The translations under genes and the position numbers were made by a program. The notes beneath the pieces were generated by a model that made no database searches, was not told the DNA's origin, and saw only the letters and a list, made by a program, of their open reading frames with translations. This document shows positions 27,607 through 41,052 of a stretch of 64,000 bases of DNA, in pieces (the first letter of the stretch is position 1; each line of letters begins with the position of its first letter). Source of the stretch: Sphagnum magellanicum (lineage: Eukaryota > Streptophyta > Sphagnopsida > Sphagnales > Sphagnaceae); the NCBI GenBank assembly GCA_021904315.1, contig CM038915.1, positions 13,516,001 to 13,580,000 on the forward strand, given 5' to 3'.

Positions 27607-27983
27607 AGATCATCTCCAGCGGTGCTCAGTATGTGACACTGCAAAAATATTTTTCACATCCAAGTTTAGTTATGTACTCTTTCGCAACCCCACTCATAAA
27701 ACTGAAACTGGGACAACAAATAGGTGGTGGAACTACTAATAGCAAACCACGCGGATGAATCATTATGATGAGCCAATCAGAAACACTGAGCAGCAGTTAG
27801 ATCATATTTATTAAACTCTTTTCTGCAGGTGCACAGTGCTGCTGCACCATTTACCAGCCACAGCGACGCGCACATTTATGTGGAGCCAAAACTATTTTCC
27901 AGAGCCAAACCGACATACTTTGGGTTTTCTTCATCCAATTTTATTGTGCAGGATCACATACAGAGCACCCTTGGAGATGCTCT
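27607..27983. mobile_element. MITE-like element with 37-bp terminal inverted repeats
   Basis: Bases 27,607-27,643 (AGATCATCTCCAGCGGTGCT...) match the reverse complement of 27,947-27,983 (AGAGCATCTCCAAGGGTGCT...) with about six differences over 37 bp. The enclosed element is about 377 bp and non-coding, as expected of a non-autonomous DNA transposon. Just outside, GTGTGGGATC on the left and GTGTAAGATC on the right may be remains of a target duplication (8 of 10 identical). The superfamily is not certain. An open frame at 27,829-28,179 is mostly inside and has no known domain. Confidence 0.6.
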
Positions 27984-30140
27984 TACAACCTGGTGTAAGA
28001 TCCTAGTCAACCATCAACAAGATTCTTATGAATTTCATAAGAATCCTGTTTTCAGAACATTCTTTAAAACCAAGAAATTTTTTTTGACATTTCAGTACAA
28101 AGCTCAAAAGGTCTTGTGTTTAGACCCTTGTGGGAACTTGGGGCCCCTTCCCTCAATTCAGGAGCCTCAATTCTGGTAAGGTTCTAAATGCAAACCCATC
28201 TCCTATACATCCATAACCTACCATTTTCATTCCATTGTGTACATTTGTCATAGTGTAATCATTGACACCAAGATGCTATCTCACACCCTATGTACACACT
28301 ACACGTCTGCGAGTCCACCTTACATTATTATTATGATGTCATTGTCACTATCTCTTATGTTGTCATGAACTTCTCATGTATCTCCAATTGTGCCATTTCA
28401 ATCAAGAATTAGGTTTGCGCGATGCTTTCTTCTATGCCTTTGATATTGTGTTAAATTAAATTGGGTTATGTTGTGTTAAATCAAGTTATATTGCTTTATG
28501 AGATTTTGATCCTGTCAGCAAGGATGATCTCAATCAATATAATTTTTGCCACAAAAACATGAATAATTAAGTATTGATTACACTTCCTAGGGCTCCTCTT
28601 AAATCATTACTTCATATATTCATAAGTTGGTGTTGTTGCAACAAATAAATTCTTCGTTATAGGCAGTACTGCAATCATTAATTTGCAACTGGTCAGTTTC
28701 CTTGCCTGTATGCAATTGCTTTGGGTTTATAATCTAAATCTGGCAATTACAGTAAGATTTCCCCCCCAAAAGTCCTCTATCTTAACAGTCCTTTTGTTTC
28801 GGTCTCCAAGTGGTGAAAACAACCACAAAATAATAATAATAATAATTGTGACTCATGTGCTACAAAATTTCCAAAATCTGAGAAAATCCATTGTAAACAA
28901 AATTGCAAAATGAAGTAGATAAATTGCAAAGCAAAGGAGAAGGATCACAAAAAGAAACTAGAAGAATTGGAAGATTGAATAGGTTTTGTTGCAAGATGCT
29001 TTTAAGTGGAGCATGTGGGAGGCCACAGGAGGGAAGATCTAGTGATGACAGCCAAGTTGCCAATTAATAAGGTAGTCATTTCTCCCACACATAATTTACC
29101 ATTGACATTTGGATTGCAATGCTAATGAAGCCAATGTGAACTTACAACCGACTTACTGATGATGTGTCACTAACATTAACAATTATGAGAAATTGATTGC
29201 CACGTATGACACCAACTGAGCATTGACGTTAGGTCATATCCTTGGTGTGGACAGACAATATATGTTCATTGTTTCCTAACAGTACTATTTTGCCACTAAC
29301 TTATCACCAAGTGTGGCCATACAATAATAGTTACACTATTGCCATGCACTCTCTAACCAAGTATTAGCAAGAGTCCGCTATACTATAATACTCATTCCAA
29401 ACATGCATAAAATTGTGAGACCCACTTGGTCCATAGTAGTGGGTGTTGCTATTTGGGGTGCAGGGAGAGGTGGGGTTGCACAGTCAGAAAAGGACGCATA
29501 GAATTTTAGTCCCCCCATGCACTCCTTTTTGACTGTACAAAAGTATAAACCCCACCATTCATTCCTGTCCCAACTTCTAGTGAAATGTGGACATGGGTAC
29601 TTCAGGAAGTTCCAGAAATGCACCTAGATTAAGAGACATTACTAACAGGATGCTAGGGGAACCAGCAGACAAAGATTTTAGACAAAAAATATCACATTCT
29701 CCAACAGGACACACATTCGCATCTGCACACTTCATGGTATCAATGGAATTAAGCATCCAATGCAGTAGCTTTCCAATAGCACAGAACTTTGCACTAAACT
29801 AATGAGATTATCAGCTCCAAATTTACAAACTCAACCAAGAAGGATCTGAAAATTAAGACAACCTTATTCAGACTCACTGGGTGATCGTGGTCTTCTGGTC
29901 TCACTGCTACTAGTGTGTGAAGGCAAACCGGCACACCTAAAACTGCCCTAGCTTGAGTGACAATCGTTTATGACCGAGACTGGTCAAATGCACAACCCGC
30001 TGAATTGATGGTTACAGCAGTTGAGCACCAGACCCCATCAAGTAGGGTGACTAATGTTGTAATTGAAAGTAGGAGACAACCAAGAGACTATTATACGGCT
30101 GTAGGGGAAGTTAGGAAGAAGCAGAACTGACTTGTTCTGC
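27984..30140. other. Intergenic DNA and 3' flank of VPS45
   Basis: Intermediate composition with no convincing coding frame. A (TAA)n run lies near 28,829-28,844. The segment next to 30,141 is probably VPS45 3' UTR; its length cannot be fixed. Confidence 0.45.
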
Positions 30141-33100
30141 TCATTGGAACCGCTGTACTTCCTCCAAATCATTCAAGAAACTGCACAAATAACAAACAAC
30201 TGCATGAGACTGCTCATTCATGACACTGCACGAAGCGAAAAAAATGAAAAACCAAGACAGAAAATTATTGTTGCTTGAGCATAATACTTTTTGTTTGATG
30301 GTTCTCATGGGCAGATGACAGGAACTAACTGTTGCATGCCTTGCAGAAAAGCCTGATATCTTCAAACTAAATTGCTCACCTTGATGAGTTTTGTACTACA
30401 GATCCTCCAAGTATGACCCTTGTTCCAGTTTGAGTAGCATTCAATAGATGCACAGTTCGAGCTTCTTCATAAGTAGTGCCCCCTACAATGAACACAACAA
30501 CATCTTGTGGCCTGCAAAATCCAACCATTCCCACTATTTCTCATGCTTGGCCCTTGACTAGAATGAATTACCTAGCTGCCAAGAATAATGTGAAGCATTG
30601 CAAATTAGAGTGCACATATTTAACTTACTGAACAGTCAAGCAAGTCAAAAATACTCATGTTACAAACACTTCACTAAAGATACTATGGTGTAAAACACTT
30701 GTTGCAGAAAATACAAACTTTTTGCACAATCACAGCATCATTCTATTGCATGGACAGCATAGGGAAAAGTCTTAGTCAAGCTTCTGCAACAAAAAAGGCA
30801 TGTGGTGCTGAGCTGCACTGGGCATGTGTCTGCACAAAACACTGACCTGCCCTGTTGAAAGTGGTTGCCAACAAAAGGGTAGTCAATATCACGCAGACGT
30901 CCCCTCATAATGCTCTCAATTGTCTGTGCAAGCAGAGGTTGATGTTGTGTGTACACATTCTCCACTCCCTGCCAACAAATATAGTTTTTACTAGCTAATA
31001 ATGGCATGCGCAAGCTTGCCCAGCAACAAATAAGAGACAGACTTCCCTTCCATGTACCCAGAATCTCCCACAACATCTCAAAGAAGCTCACCTTGAGGCC
31101 ACGTGCCATGTTACGAGCTTTGTTGAAAAGGTCTCGATTGCCATACAAATCACCAGTTCGCTTGTCAAACCCAGCTTGCCTCAAGAGAGTGTGAACAAGC
31201 TGCAGCAAACACAAAGCATTCACAAGATCCTGTTTAGACCCATACAGTGACACCTTTGAGTTGTGAGCACTCATCTCCACCCCTTAATACCCCTTCATTA
31301 AGTCAATAAAAGAAATGGCATACCCCAGGCTTGTATTTGCTGGGCCAAGATCTGAGATGAGTGATAAGCTGCTCCACAGTTTGAGGGCTCTCCCTTTCAT
31401 ATCGGAGTGCATATAGCATCACAATTCGTAGCCGGTCAATGTCTGATGTCTTTTCATTGTTCAACTGAGTCAACACTGCCTGCAACCATCACCTCACTGA
31501 ATATTAGCTCCTAGCCTCTGTCACCATCCGTCAGCAACATATTTACTCCAATGAGCATGTGCAAATGCTATAAATTTGGACAAAGCTGCTAACAGGAAGT
31601 GCAATTATCCGAATAAGAACACACCTCAAATGCAGCTGCCTGGCCAGCAGTACATGCAAGCTCTTGCTCAATTTGTGAAATGGCCATTAGTTGGCGCTCA
31701 TCCACTATGCGGCTCAATTCAGTCATCATTGTAACATGCTTTGACACATTCCCATGCTGCTTGCGGTACTCTGGATAGTTTTCTACAAACTTCACCATAT
31801 CCTCTGCAGAAAAACAGTAACATCTAAAAAATAAGAACTACCTGTGTTTACATTTTGTGATTACTCTGTCAACCCTTGATGTCATTTTGCCAAATCAATT
31901 CACATAGGTTACACTATATCACAGTAAGTGTTCCAACAAAATGAACGGAACAGATTAATATCAAAAAGAGATTCATAGCTGCACAGGACTGTTCATGTGA
32001 CATTTCCATCATTGGAAGCCAGCCAATCGGTGCATAATACAGGCAATGGAGATCTCACATAAACCAAAGAGCACTGACCAAGTGATTGGATATTCTGATT
32101 GCTTTGTGCTTTCTGCTGGAACTCATCAACAAGCTTCTTTATATTTGCTCCCAAGTCACCAAAGTTCTCAAACATGTTCGATTTGAAAAATGCATCCTGA
32201 TGTGATGATAAGACCACTTCCTGTTCACCTCAAGAAAACAGCTCCTTTGAGTTAACTTCTCAATATCAACTGTAATTTCTCACCAACATTAGAAGCCCCT
32301 CCTCCATGCCAGATAAAACAGATAACAAACCTGTAGATCTTTGGGCACTTTTGGAAGTCGGGTCAAATCCACACGATTGTCTTGAATACCGAGCAGCTCA
32401 TGCACCATGGCCTGCATCCTTCAGGCCACATTAGTTGGAACTCAATAAGCACAAGAGTTGGAAACCAACTTAACACAAACAACCCTTTTTCAAAACCAAT
32501 ACCCTCTGTGCTTATAACAAAGACAGAGACAGGTGCATTTGAACACAGCAACATGACTTCAATAGTGCCAACAGAAAAGACTTAACAACCAACCAAAGAT
32601 GAATCAGAATGATTGAGAGAATGGCACCTGGTAGGTCCACTGGTTGAGTAATGGGGTGACAGGATCATCTCGTCTATCAATCACCAGAAGCAGTGGTGCA
32701 ACCTCAGTCCGCCGAAAATCAAATAATCCAGACTCCTGTTCATACATTAATTTCTGCAGCAAAACACAGTACCAGTCCATCTCAGTTCTGGTTGAATTTG
32801 AGGGACTCAAATCACAATCCCCTCCTGATGCATTTATCATAACACAATGCCAAAATTCTAGTTATGAACAACAAGGGAAGGGCATACTGACTGCAGAATC
32901 TTGTGCAAGACGTTGAGCAATTTCTGAACTGCGTTGGTATCGTATTACAGGTCGCTTCTTCAACGACAGGAAGACTGCAGCAATGCCATCAAGCATGCGA
33001 TCACAAGCTTGCTGGCTGTTGTGTGAGTCTGCCACTGTGGGCAGCATACACAGATGGTTCCCAGACAGGTTCAGGGTGAAATGGAATGGATCAATTGCAA

Positions 33101-33902
33101 AATAATCTGCAAAGAACTCCTGCATCATATACATCACCACCTATCAGTATTTTCTAGGGTTTCAATTTGCAATTTCAGAGCTTCATGCTTCCTGACCTAA
33201 CTTGTGGGGGGAGTGACAAAGTGTGGTTACCTGCACCTGCTGCACCAAGTCATGCTCATCTGAGTCTGCCAGGATCTGAATGTAGGCCTTCTTCAAAATG
33301 TTTGAAAAAACTGCAACATCCACACATAGTCAGTGTAAAAAGAAAATCGCATCTCCTTGACATTCCAATCTCTGGCATTGATCCCAGGGGGAATTACAGA
33401 GCACCTACACAGATGATATTCTCCAAATTTTGGATTGGTCAAATGGCGCTTGAGATGTTGAATATTCTCCGCAGTTGGCCGCAAGAACGTGACCGCCTTC
33501 AGATGCCCCATAGCATCCTTGCTCTGAGCATCCACTTTCTCCACCAGAAACACCTCCTTCTGCAGAAGCTCGGATTGGCTCATTGCCACACTGATTATCC
33601 CAACCTGCATTCATTTTTTGCATCATTTTCCTCCACTCCCTTTCACTCGTTCCTATATGCAATAAGAAACCCCTTCCCTGCACAAAATGTCACGCACCCT
33701 AACACAGAGAGAGATCCAGAGCCCAGAAAAAAAAAACTAGGTATGCGTGAAGAACAAGATTTAATGAAGCAATTCCAAATTTTATTTAGGAAGAAAAATA
33801 AAAATTACATACAGTTTGAGCATCGAGGATCAGGACTTTCATGCCGGGGATGTCAGTGAGCATCCGGTTGAGGTAATCACGAACCGCACCCACGAGCACC
33901 AT
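30141..33902 (-). CDS. VPS45: Vacuolar protein sorting-associated protein 45 (Sec1/Munc18 family)
   Basis: SM protein that binds Tlg2/SYP4-type syntaxins at the trans-Golgi network and early endosome and helps SNARE complexes form. Exons, 5' to 3' on the minus strand: 33902-33813, 33604-33409, 33310-33231, 33119-32892, 32753-32628, 32411-32331, 32220-32079, 31803-31625, 31479-31324, 31199-31092, 30968-30847, 30511-30380, 30180-30141. They sum to 1,680 nt and 559 residues; Arabidopsis VPS45 is about 569. All junctions are GT-AG. The start [15 protein letters not shown] matches the family N-terminus. Landmarks are MKVLILD (about 21-27), [27 protein letters not shown] across intron 2, [19 protein letters not shown] (about 222-240), [66 protein letters not shown] and a closing [12 protein letters not shown]. 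The last exon has only 40 coding nt and ends a little earlier than in Arabidopsis. No disruption was seen; this looks like a functional housekeeping gene. Confidence 0.96.
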
Positions 33903-34002
33903 CGCTTCCTCCCTTTCTCAAACCCTTGCAACACTCGCACTAACGAAGAAGAAGAAGAAGAAGCAGAAGAATGAAGGAGGAGGAGGAGGAGGAGGAGGAG
34001 GA
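33903..34002 (-). promoter_or_regulatory. VPS45 5' leader with CTT and TCC repeats
   Basis: Immediately upstream of the ATG the gene strand is pyrimidine-rich: (TTC)n opposite 33,945-33,963 and (TCC)n opposite about 33,976-34,002. Such CT-rich microsatellites are common in plant 5' UTRs. Beyond it, TCTAGA-TGAAAA-TCTAGA forms a small hairpin near 34,062-34,079. The transcription start is not visible. Confidence 0.6.
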
Positions 34003-34079
34003 ATCCGGGCAGCAGGAAATTTTATTTTCGGGACGGATTCTTGACTACTCCGTCCATGTTCTCTAGATGAAAATCTAGA

Positions 34080-37000
34080 GTTCGTAGTTCGTACTTGTTG
34101 GCGGGTTATTTCATTTCCATAACCGCCGGGTAGGTTTTGAAGAGAAAAAAATTGAACGTTGATTAGGTCACCAATATCAAAAAAAATTGAGTGTCAACTA
34201 GGTTATCAATATATATATTTGGTAGGCTGATAGCTGTCGGTTATAAATCGGTTATAAGGTATTTTTAAATAATTAAAAAACCTTTTTTTTGTTTTTTATC
34301 ACAAAAAATTTAGTATTTTAAGATTGATAAGCTATGTAAATGATAAATAGGTCACATGGGTAAGTTATTAGATTTTGAAAATTAAATGTTGGGTGAGTAG
34401 GGTTACTAATTGGTTATAAAAAATCAATAATTAATTGGTAGGTTATTAATAACTTATTTAATAAGTGAGTTGATAACCAATAATCGACCATCACTAAATT
34501 GTACCCTTTAAATTTTGTTGGCCCTACCTTCAATAAAGGGACAAGGACTATCACATTCAAGTGGCTATGCACTAAAATGCATGTTTTGGCATTGATCAAT
34601 TGGTTTGAGGTTTTATGGAGAGCATTTTAACATAGATTGTATCAAATAGGGTTTTTTTGTGGGGGCACATTTTTACAATAGTTGAAAGGGTAAGAAGTTT
34701 AAAGGTTTTGTAAGATGGTGGTGGTGATGGTTTTGCAAAGGAAAAGAGTGTTTTGGTAACTAATTGAGGAGCATAATGTGAAGAGCAAATGTCAAAGTTG
34801 TTTTTATTGTTGGGCATGATAGTTGTTTTATGTTGTTATGAAGTTTTATGGTTGGTGGTGGAATTTGGAGTTACAAAAAGAATTGGCGGTGGGGTTGTGT
34901 AGGGTTTTGAGTTGTGCTACAATTGAGTAATGTTTCTTGTCTAAGTGACGTTTTTGTTTTGTTTGTTTTTTTTTTGGTGAGATGTGAATGTTTTGATTTG
35001 CATTTTAGGGTTTCAAAGGCTTTTGTGTGTGTTCATGTTGTGAAATGTAATGTTGCAATCAATAAGTTATGTACAAATTTTATGAAGGTAAGGTTTTGTA
35101 AATTAAGTACACACAATAACGTTTTAGTTGAAGATTTGTAAAAGTTTCATGCATCAAGACAAAAAGCGATGTTTTTTAGGGCTTGAACGACCTAACACCC
35201 ACCAATGCACCATTCAAAAAGTCTCTTTTATTGACCTTGTGGATGGGATGAAGCCCAACTTAACCTCAACTAAAGACAGGTCCTAAAGGAAGGTGCATTC
35301 TTTTTTCTCACACCCCTTGCCTTAACAATTAATTGTTTTCTCACACCCCTTACACCCCGTCCTACTTACCCCCTACCTCCCTCATTTTTTATACCTCCTC
35401 CTTCTTAGTTCCCCTTTCCCATTCACCATTTTCTTTTTCACTTTCTTGTTTTCTTCTTCTCCCCAATTGCATTTTTTTTTCATTTTTCATTGTGTTATTG
35501 TGTTTTTAAAAAAAATGAATTAAATTATTTTTATTTTTATTTACATCTCTTCTTATGTTTTCTTTCTTTGTTTCTTTTTGTGTTTGCTCTTTGTGTGTGT
35601 GAAGGAAGAGGAACTTTAGAACATCAAAAGCTTATCAAGTCACATAATATTTTTAATGTTGTCAAGTCATAAAGGAAGAGAAGTTCAACAACATCAAAAG
35701 TTATTAATTTGCAAAAGTGTGAACAATATGTGTGTGGGGGGATAATGTAAAGTAATGAACAAGTGTGTGTGAACTTGACAAGTAGTAGAGAGGAAATCAA
35801 TGTCAACATGATGAGGGTTTGAACGAGTTATATGCATTAAAATGAATGGTACAAATTCCCTTACAAGAAATTTTCTTTGTTATAAAGAAATTACATGTAA
35901 GGTGAACACGTCCATAGCTAAACACCTCCTTATAACCGAACTCCCATATTGTATAGAGGAATAGCCCTTGAATATACGCCCTTGTCTTGCCCACCATTCA
36001 CCATCATGATCACAACCATCTAAGAATAGGACAAGGAGACATGTATATTAGTTTTATTGATTTATTTTTAGTAAAATCAATATTAAAAATCAGTTTGATT
36101 TTTAGTTTTTTTTGCATGTAATTCTTTTTATTTCAAATGTTGTCCGCTATTTTTGTTTTCATTTGAATCATTTGAAATATCAAATGGGAACATGAAATTT
36201 TAAATTTTAAACTTTTTTTGGTAATTTTTTTTGTAATTTAAAAATAATTTTATTACTTGAATGTTGCCAAATCGTAAAAAATAACATTACAATCATAATC
36301 AATCATATCTAGATGATTGATTTGTCACAATACACACATTAGTCAAATTAAACAATTCCATGTGAGTGTCACATAACCATGTGTCCAACATAGTGTCCAT
36401 TTTGACTACATAACTTTTTTTTTTTCAATCAAAATTGACATATCAAATTTTAATTTTAATCAAGTTGAGCATACTTAATCATTTCAAATAAATGAACTTC
36501 ACTTTACAATCATCTTAATTGTGATGCTACATGTTTTTGTAATAATGTAAACAAAATACAATTGGAGTGTTTAAAAATTAAATGTATCCATGGAGATTTG
36601 GGATTTCATGCCCACATTGTTCCAATTTACTACCATGACCACATTAATGGTATGTCATTTTCGTTTCCTATTTTGTTACCACCATTTTTTTCATGGGTCA
36701 AGTCAAAAACCATACCAATGTAAACATAAGGATCAAAGATAAAGAGAAGGAACACACACCTATATTCCAATGTCAAACATTTCCAAACCCAAAAGATTAT
36801 CAAATTTCAATCTACAAGTCATGTTTAAACCATAGAATCCAAATCATTGTATGCATTTGCCTTTCACACTACATGATGGCAGTAATAGAAACATCATCAT
36901 CTCATAAGCCCAACAAAAATTGCCACCAACAAAACACAAACAAATATTTCCAAGGAATCACATTATGATATATTTCAACAAATAAGAGCATTAACAATTG

Positions 37001-39499
37001 CACAATGCAAAAGATGCTTAGATGTTCTCATTCTACTTTGCCATTTATATTTATAATTGTCAACTATGCAATCATGTTGGAACTATCCTAACAACTTTTA
37101 TTGGACCTTATATTTGTTTCACCTAAATTAGTTCTTATTATCATCGTCATTGGAATTAATTTATCAAATCAAAATTAATTCAAATTAAATTAAGGATTCA
37201 TAATCAAATGATCTAATCTTAAATTAATATGAAATTATACTTTAAACCAAGCTGGCACCTAAAACACATTTAAAAACTTGACAATAATGTGATAACATGG
37301 ATGATAAAAAAATTTCAAGGGAATGAATTCTAAATTTTAATCTAAACAACATGCATTGGAATTATAATTTTATCATGTAGTTGATGTGGTGATCATCCAT
37401 AAACTTATATTGTCAAATTTTGCCATTGAAAAAAATATGAAAAGAAAGAAAATTTTAAATATCTTTGAATACGTTTTTGGCTACCTATTTAAAGCATAAG
37501 TAGAAATCTAGTGATTTTAAAAGATTTCTTTGAATCTTATTTTTGAATTTGAAAAATTTTGTTCAAAAAATCATTAAATTTGTTATGATTTTTTTCTATT
37601 TTTGTTTTCAATAGTGTGAAATTTCACAGAAAAAACTAATTAGAGTGATTTTTTCTTGAAAATAATTTCTCATTATTTAAATTCATTATGCTCTTCAAAT
37701 TATACCAAATTAATTTATCAATTTTTTAAAAATCATAAACTAAATATTGATACTAATAAAATCCAACCTATAAAATAATTTGAACAAACATTTTAAACCA
37801 AATGGGCACACTAGTAGAAATCAACCAAATTTTAACCATTTTTTTTGCAATTACATGTGACTAGTTATCATTCATGACTACCTTTGGGAATATTTGCAAC
37901 CATTGGATTGTATTGAACATTTTGGCAACATTGATGCAATTAAATTGTGACTAATTTTTTTTCATCCTCTGAACAAGATGATTTTCAAACTTATTTTCAT
38001 CCATTCAAATAAAGTGATATGTCCCATAATCGCATAGTCACCAAATTAGTTGCACACATTTAAATATTATATGGTGCACTAGGGGTATTTTTAGATGTAT
38101 GTATTAAATTTGTATTTATAATATTTTATATGTATATAATACATATATACTTGTCCATATATTAGCCTTGTATATGTATGTGTATTGTGGGTATATTGAT
38201 GTTGTATTCAAGGTATTAAATGTATACTATGAACATATTAAGGGCGTATCCAATGTTTATTGTTAAGGTAATTTTGATGGTTTTTAAAAGGTTTACATCA
38301 AGTGGCATTTTCTACAACAAATTTCCACATTGGTTAAAATGAAATTGGGAAAAATAATTATTATTTCTTTACAAGTAAATTCAAAAAATGGTAGAAAAAG
38401 GAAAAAAATTGTCAAAGTCTCATTGACACAAAACAACACAATAACTTAAGACCAATTTATATCTAATGTTTGTTTTTCTTGAAATCATTTGTTACGATTG
38501 CTACACTACAACTATGGGTTTGTGACCAAATTAAGGGGTAAGAACTCTCATTCTTACCATTTACAATCGTTTCATCAACACAAGCTCACAATGATTTTAT
38601 TTGTCCAACCATTATACAACCAAAATGTTTGATGGGAACTTGATCAACAAATTCATTTTGCAATCCCAAATATTAAAAAACCTTCTAAATCACATAATCC
38701 TACATTTCCCTTTTCTTCCTTATGCACTTTCACATGTGATCATACCTAGGTTTAATTTTGAATATTCTTTGCAACTACAATAGCTTTGGACTCATATGGA
38801 TTTGGATCATCTACCCCATTTTACTATTAACAATTTGAAAGTTGGACCTAATATCAAAACTTCTATGTAGTTAATAAAAGTTACAAAATTTGCCAACAAC
38901 CTTCTAAAGAGTTCCATAATGAGTATTTATGTTATTGATGTGGACACAACTAAATCTCTAACCTTGACTACAATTCCCACTATTCATCCTAAAAGTGTTG
39001 TTGCTATCAAATACCTTAAACTTTGGTCCTTGCATAAACCAAACAATAAATAAAACTACAAACTTGAATCACTTGCATACCGTGGGTAAATTTGAATTAA
39101 CATGGTTTAATATCATGTTTGCACATTTTTTACACTAAACATTCACCATAATCACAAATTTTCACATGCATTAGTTGCAACAAAAACACAAGTTAAACAC
39201 ATTAACCCAACACATAAGTATACAATGAAATTGATGTTTGTGGAAGTATAAACAATGAGTAAAATAACAAGGTCATGATGTGGTAGATGTGGAACAAATT
39301 TCATACAACAAGTGGCACAATAATATGTGGTTTCATTATTGAAAGATGGTTTCTTGATGGTCATTTCAATTGGGGCATACACATGTAACAATTAATATGT
39401 CCACATCCATTACATGTAAGCAACATGCCTTTATGGCCAAAACATATTGGTGCTTAATTGTTTGACACAATCACACATACATCGAAATAAAGCATGGGA
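34080..39499. other. AT-rich gene desert
   Basis: No gene was recognised. Frames up to about 90 codons are low-complexity or AT-driven. Small local duplications occur: a CTCACACCCCTT doublet near 35,308 and 35,340, and an AGGAAGAG...AACATCAAAAG doublet about 70 bp apart at 35,604-35,706. The stretch 38,090-38,250 is a degenerate TATATGTATA-rich tract. Confidence 0.55.
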
Positions 39500-39504
39500 C
39501 CTTG

Positions 39505-40174
39505 TGACACACCCCAAAACTTTTTGAAAGACTCAAATGAGAATTTTAAGGTGAAAACAATGGAAGAAAAATGAGTTGGGGTATGATCCTTAATTTGTAG
39601 CACTTCGAGGGTAAGAGGGGTGTGTTGGAACTCCGAGATGGGAACTAGAACAAGTGACAAGCGAGTCAACTATTCACACGAACCTACACAAACCAAACAA
39701 CATGTTGGTTAGTGCGTAATTGAAACATTTTTGGTGCACGGATAAACCATGAGCATACACGGACTCACAATATTCACCACAACTTAGACTTGGGGGAAGC
39801 CACCACCTTCCCCCTTATAGTATTCTTTGTGATTAGCCACAGGGGCTGCACCTAAATGTCATTTTGTCCTAGGACTCCCAAAATTTTGAAATTGGGACTC
39901 CTAAAACTTTGAAAGCCCATAACTTCTTTTTTAGACCTTCGATCAAGGTGAGGTCTGAAGCAAAGCTATAACCTTTGTCAAAATCTCTCCAAAGATATGT
40001 GGCAAATCACCTACGCACATGTAATTCAAGGAGATTCTTGACTTTTAATGGTCGGAAATCAAATTGACATTTTGACTTCCAACCCTTCTTTCGACCATAA
40101 CTTGTGTTATAATTATTCAAATTTGTCATGCAAGCTCTTGTTTTGGTCACGAGCACAAGGTTAAGGTCGTGACA
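39505..40174 (-). mobile_element. Solo LTR, worn copy (retrotransposon remnant, minus orientation)
   Basis: Read on the minus strand it begins TGTCACGACC (at 40,174) and ends GGTGTGTCA (at 39,505), giving TG...CA ends. The flanking five bases, 39,500-39,504 (CCTTG) and 40,175-40,179 (CCCTG), are a likely target duplication with one mismatch. It shares a TATA-containing block (ACTATAAGGGGGAAGG, then GTGGTGGCTTCCCCCAAG) and the end region with the copy at 41,053-42,025, but is shorter and richer in A and T. No internal coding region accompanies it, so a solo LTR is the best reading. Confidence 0.75.
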
Positions 40175-40179
40175 CCCTG

Positions 40180-41052
40180 TGTATAAAAATGCAAGGTAAT
40201 TATAATTATATAATAAAGCCAAAATTTTGCCAATGTGGGAATATTGTTATCCATCACCTTGGGTGGATTATTATGTATAATATCTTATCCAAATCTATGG
40301 GCCATTCAATATTTACATTTGTGAAAGTTAATTAATACATGACAATGAATAGGGGTTACTATGTTTACTTAACCATTTGATAATGCCAAGGTAATGATTT
40401 AAATGTGTAACATTGTTTGACACTGGGAATGGAAAACTTGCAAAACTTGTAGGATTGAAACTTGAAAATGTTTGTTTCATTTGAATCCTTTTACTTTCCT
40501 TGTTTAAACTTTTGAAATTGATTCACTCTCTTTGGACAAAATAATGGTTTGTTCCATTACGCATGTCCTAACTACTTCAACATACCTAGATTAATTGACC
40601 ATGTTTGATATCCCTTACTCAGCCTACACCAACCCCTTTCAACTACATCGATATGTGTAAAAGGGTATGGATTATGACATGGCATTTCCTTGACCAATTG
40701 GTTAGTTGTAATTTATATAAAGTATAACCCATTAACAATTTGTCCATTAATAGATAAAAAACATGACAGAAAGATTATCCTTGTTGCATTCTATTGTAAG
40801 ACGTTACCATCAACTACATGAACCAACAAAAAAACTTTAAGGTGAAAACACATATAAATTTTGGAATGAGGTTTGAAAATCCTCCTTGTTAAAGATTAGA
40901 ATGTGTGTAAACATCTAGTTCTTTAGCTTAACTTGATAAACGAAATAATTGTTTAATCATTTAAACACATGTTACATATGGATGAAGTTCACCAAAATTG
41001 TGCCATGGTATGAAAACATGGCCTTGTGTTTATGCACATAGAGTATGGAAAC
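40180..41052. other. Spacer between the two solo LTRs
   Basis: About 870 bp of AT-rich DNA without a recognisable gene or retrotransposon domain. It therefore does not look like the body of an element flanked by these LTRs, which in any case point in opposite directions. Confidence 0.6.

Noticed and set aside
27829..28179. 116-codon plus-strand frame
   Set aside because: It lies largely within the MITE-like element and has no recognisable domain.
30738..31280. Minus-strand frame of 180 codons taken as one exon
   Set aside because: It reads through two introns; only 30,847-30,968 and 31,092-31,199 match VPS45.
33167..33859. Longest plus-strand frame near VPS45 (230 codons)
   Set aside because: It runs antisense across VPS45 exons 1-3 and introns; the minus-strand exons carry the conserved protein, so this is a shadow.
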